IMG/VR virus record: IMGVR_UViG_3300032087_005634
Span: 1 to 25,329 of that record
DNA: 25,329 nucleotides
Direction: 5' to 3' (one strand)
Source: a virus
In this document: positions 24,801-25,329 of the stretch, one piece after another
How the letters are laid out: each line of letters starts with the position of its first letter
Numbering within the stretch: position 1 is the stretch's first letter
Position numbers and translations under genes: made by a program
Notes under the pieces: model-generated
What the model saw: the letters and a program-made list of their open reading frames with translations, nothing else
Told to the model about the DNA's origin: nothing
Database searches by the model: none

Positions 24801-25329
24801 CCAATGCGAGACTACTCTAGATATGCAGCTTACTGGCTGAATTACAAACAGCTTGCAAGGGTAGAGATATTAAGTGGATTTTCACTTACAGCAGGCGGAC
24901 AAATCAACATATCATCAGCAAATTGGAGAGAAATATCTGTGCAAGACATTAATAGTTTGCCAGTTAGGTCTATTATGTTATGTAGGTTTTCTTCTGCTTT
25001 GCTTGCATTGGGTGATTTAGGGGACATGTTGGGACTAAGCTCCCCAAGCGGGCTTGACTTGCCAACATATAACCAGTATTTTCTTCTGACTCGCACTGAC
25101 GAAGAAGAGGGCGTATCAATTATAGAAGAAGATATACAAATTGAAGAAGCACCCCAACAACTGCAAACATTTGAGCCTACCGCAAACCAGCAGCAGCTTG
25201 AGAGTTTTATTCTATCCCCAGAACCTCCTCAGATAGGTGATAGAAATCAAATAGCTAGAGTATTGGAAAGGTTTGGTAACAATGTAGTGCCTAAACTGGA
25301 TGTTCAGAGGGTTTTTACACCACCACCCG
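21810..25329 (+). CDS. Large virion-type protein, partial at the right edge (at least 1173 aa)
   Basis: From ATG 21810 I read 1173 codons with no stop up to the last base, so the gene continues outside. It starts MPQFRFDSCVAFDG. Visible parts: an Asp/Glu-rich N-terminal region; a helical stretch (about 70-135) followed by a His-containing HQMENGHFHPGQNH; a mixed alpha/beta body; a Ser/Gly linker (around SSGGSGTGSTS, about residue 690); a very polar, probably disordered segment (about 836-930, rich in Gln, Asn, Asp, Arg); then a helical, more conserved-looking block (about 945-1080) with DYSRYAAYWLNYKQLARVEI and NSLPVRSIMLCRFSSALLAL; and finally a Glu-, Gln- and Pro-rich stretch. I do not recognise a named family. 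The start overlaps the previous stop (TAATG) behind a strong GGAGG. Its position at the end of the tail module suggests a structural protein. Confidence 0.75.
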   Translation, partial: MPQFRFDSCVAFDGLTPEISIRKVTFEPSLDAAQADSGAGYLTVNSSFIETVEDEAQDTWFDDQEGQQYTSIRTLVSVDSNITKQLMNIIRAVTEQRDGLEGDLSLMSDLINGIHDFSEEEATQAAELLGLLGTHQMENGHFHPGQNHASFRAAVRRLAACIRALTSRTFFGADPDGSGIYGANERFSLTEGGRNRVLTFGDPTNNNLFVIEQSMRSLTMDEQFMAQMEKTINDDGAEVRVANMPRLQYVSIPLNADHLTVLSFAFIDTEALRQTFDETPQGERLDFTFTDVTTAIVQSNVFITPLSETAEEALSPDTTNLSPQSNIFEDLRGVFAITRTLDTRSGYTNERESNGVNLSDFEDEIRSMSVDVDEGIQKALSRNSTVFSDLWSSRRRDDAIDLSFVFNERLFLKQSSVFPKLYQNETFALLADGLGGGVSRIRVYKQQVNSKILTNDNSLSTSSRASLLLGRDQEKEYISTGLDNEMLINDFSEDLYFGSRAEGNGKTRGLMFLTCTDYDNQDARNVIGKTFQYGVEIDYVDPTVDMVLKMTNGLLEQAQNIQDIIEDLVNQPSSDPDERRRLHGSTTERLNNIMRRWVPLMDALASIDIISGAGSIQDYVNRMAGTADQTVYERAESIGRIVDIFQFYGSELEIELRKAVPGIEVYPGDDSPESANYASSGGSGTGSTSRSINTIEYRFNNILPADQGAGYDYLRYEEEPTINPGLEIVSLTDYLNRCDIETEKYFTNPGSVKGANAAKVKYFTPSVILNPLGQSIVQVGDNIRDYNNYANFTAGMISYKNQKDNMVAVNKSSLGQDIGLDTAEIFLQELQSQGVTVEYNTDRNRNRDQVNNRSPFSKIGLGNSKQEQTESNQSDLLDRDENLRSRRGEEQETRDVQSDDRDVNKALANLLGPMSLSTNNSGTQQKDKANSFTKVVLKAPEETFEDISLFPNQLKAMVSIVLSKFNDDVDEYINYNYDFEEIRQLVGSNNQQTDLTDPMRDYSRYAAYWLNYKQLARVEILSGFSLTAGGQINISSANWREISVQDINSLPVRSIMLCRFSSALLALGDLGDMLGLSSPSGLDLPTYNQYFLLTRTDEEEGVSIIEEDIQIEEAPQQLQTFEPTANQQQLESFILSPEPPQIGDRNQIARVLERFGNNVVPKLDVQRVFTPPP

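Overview
The window reads as part of the late structural region of a large tailed bacteriophage with a contractile tail, most likely a marine myovirus. Two genes are recognisable as baseplate wedge proteins of the T4 kind: a gp25-like protein and a gp6/baseplate-J-like protein, adjacent and in that order. Around them are very long virion proteins whose sequence style I recall from uncultured marine phages: LamG and DNRLRE lectin-like folds and Ser/Gly/Thr-rich beta modules. The DNA is AT-rich, genes are packed end to end on the + strand, and start codons often overlap or nearly touch the previous stop. The host cannot be read from this sequence.

Layout. Positions 1-158 are an ambiguous left edge, where a 191-codon structural gene begins without a convincing start and a minus-strand reading frame runs off the window. 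Next come a 1799-aa virion protein (744-6143), gp25 (6155-6553, TTG start), gp6 (6581-8368), a 493-aa DNRLRE-type protein (8368-9849), a 3654-aa giant multidomain protein (9852-20816), a Lys/Pro-rich reading frame in another phase (20788-20973), a 270-aa conserved phage protein (20998-21810), and a virion protein of at least 1173 aa that is still open at the right edge (21810-25329). Three genes take up about 20 of the 25 kb. No stretch over 300 bases lacks a gene, and I saw no tRNA, CRISPR array or insertion sequence.

How it fits together (inference). gp25 and gp6 build the baseplate wedge. The 191-aa and 1799-aa proteins upstream are probably also tail or baseplate parts. The DNRLRE and LamG proteins directly after gp6 occupy the place where T4 has gp7-gp8 and the fibre genes, and they probably form the outer baseplate and glycan-binding surface. 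The last two genes are conserved phage proteins without a known role.

Most notable points: (1) a basic, histone-H1-like tail in another frame that joins without an amino-acid style change to the AT-hook-like end of the 3654-aa protein, suggesting a +1/-2 frameshift, slippage or a one-base sequence error; (2) two ~150-residue domain copies inside the giant protein, about 70% identical in protein but with heavily diverged synonymous positions, one of them splitting a LamG domain; (3) a left edge where a conserved structural gene seems to have lost its 5' part.
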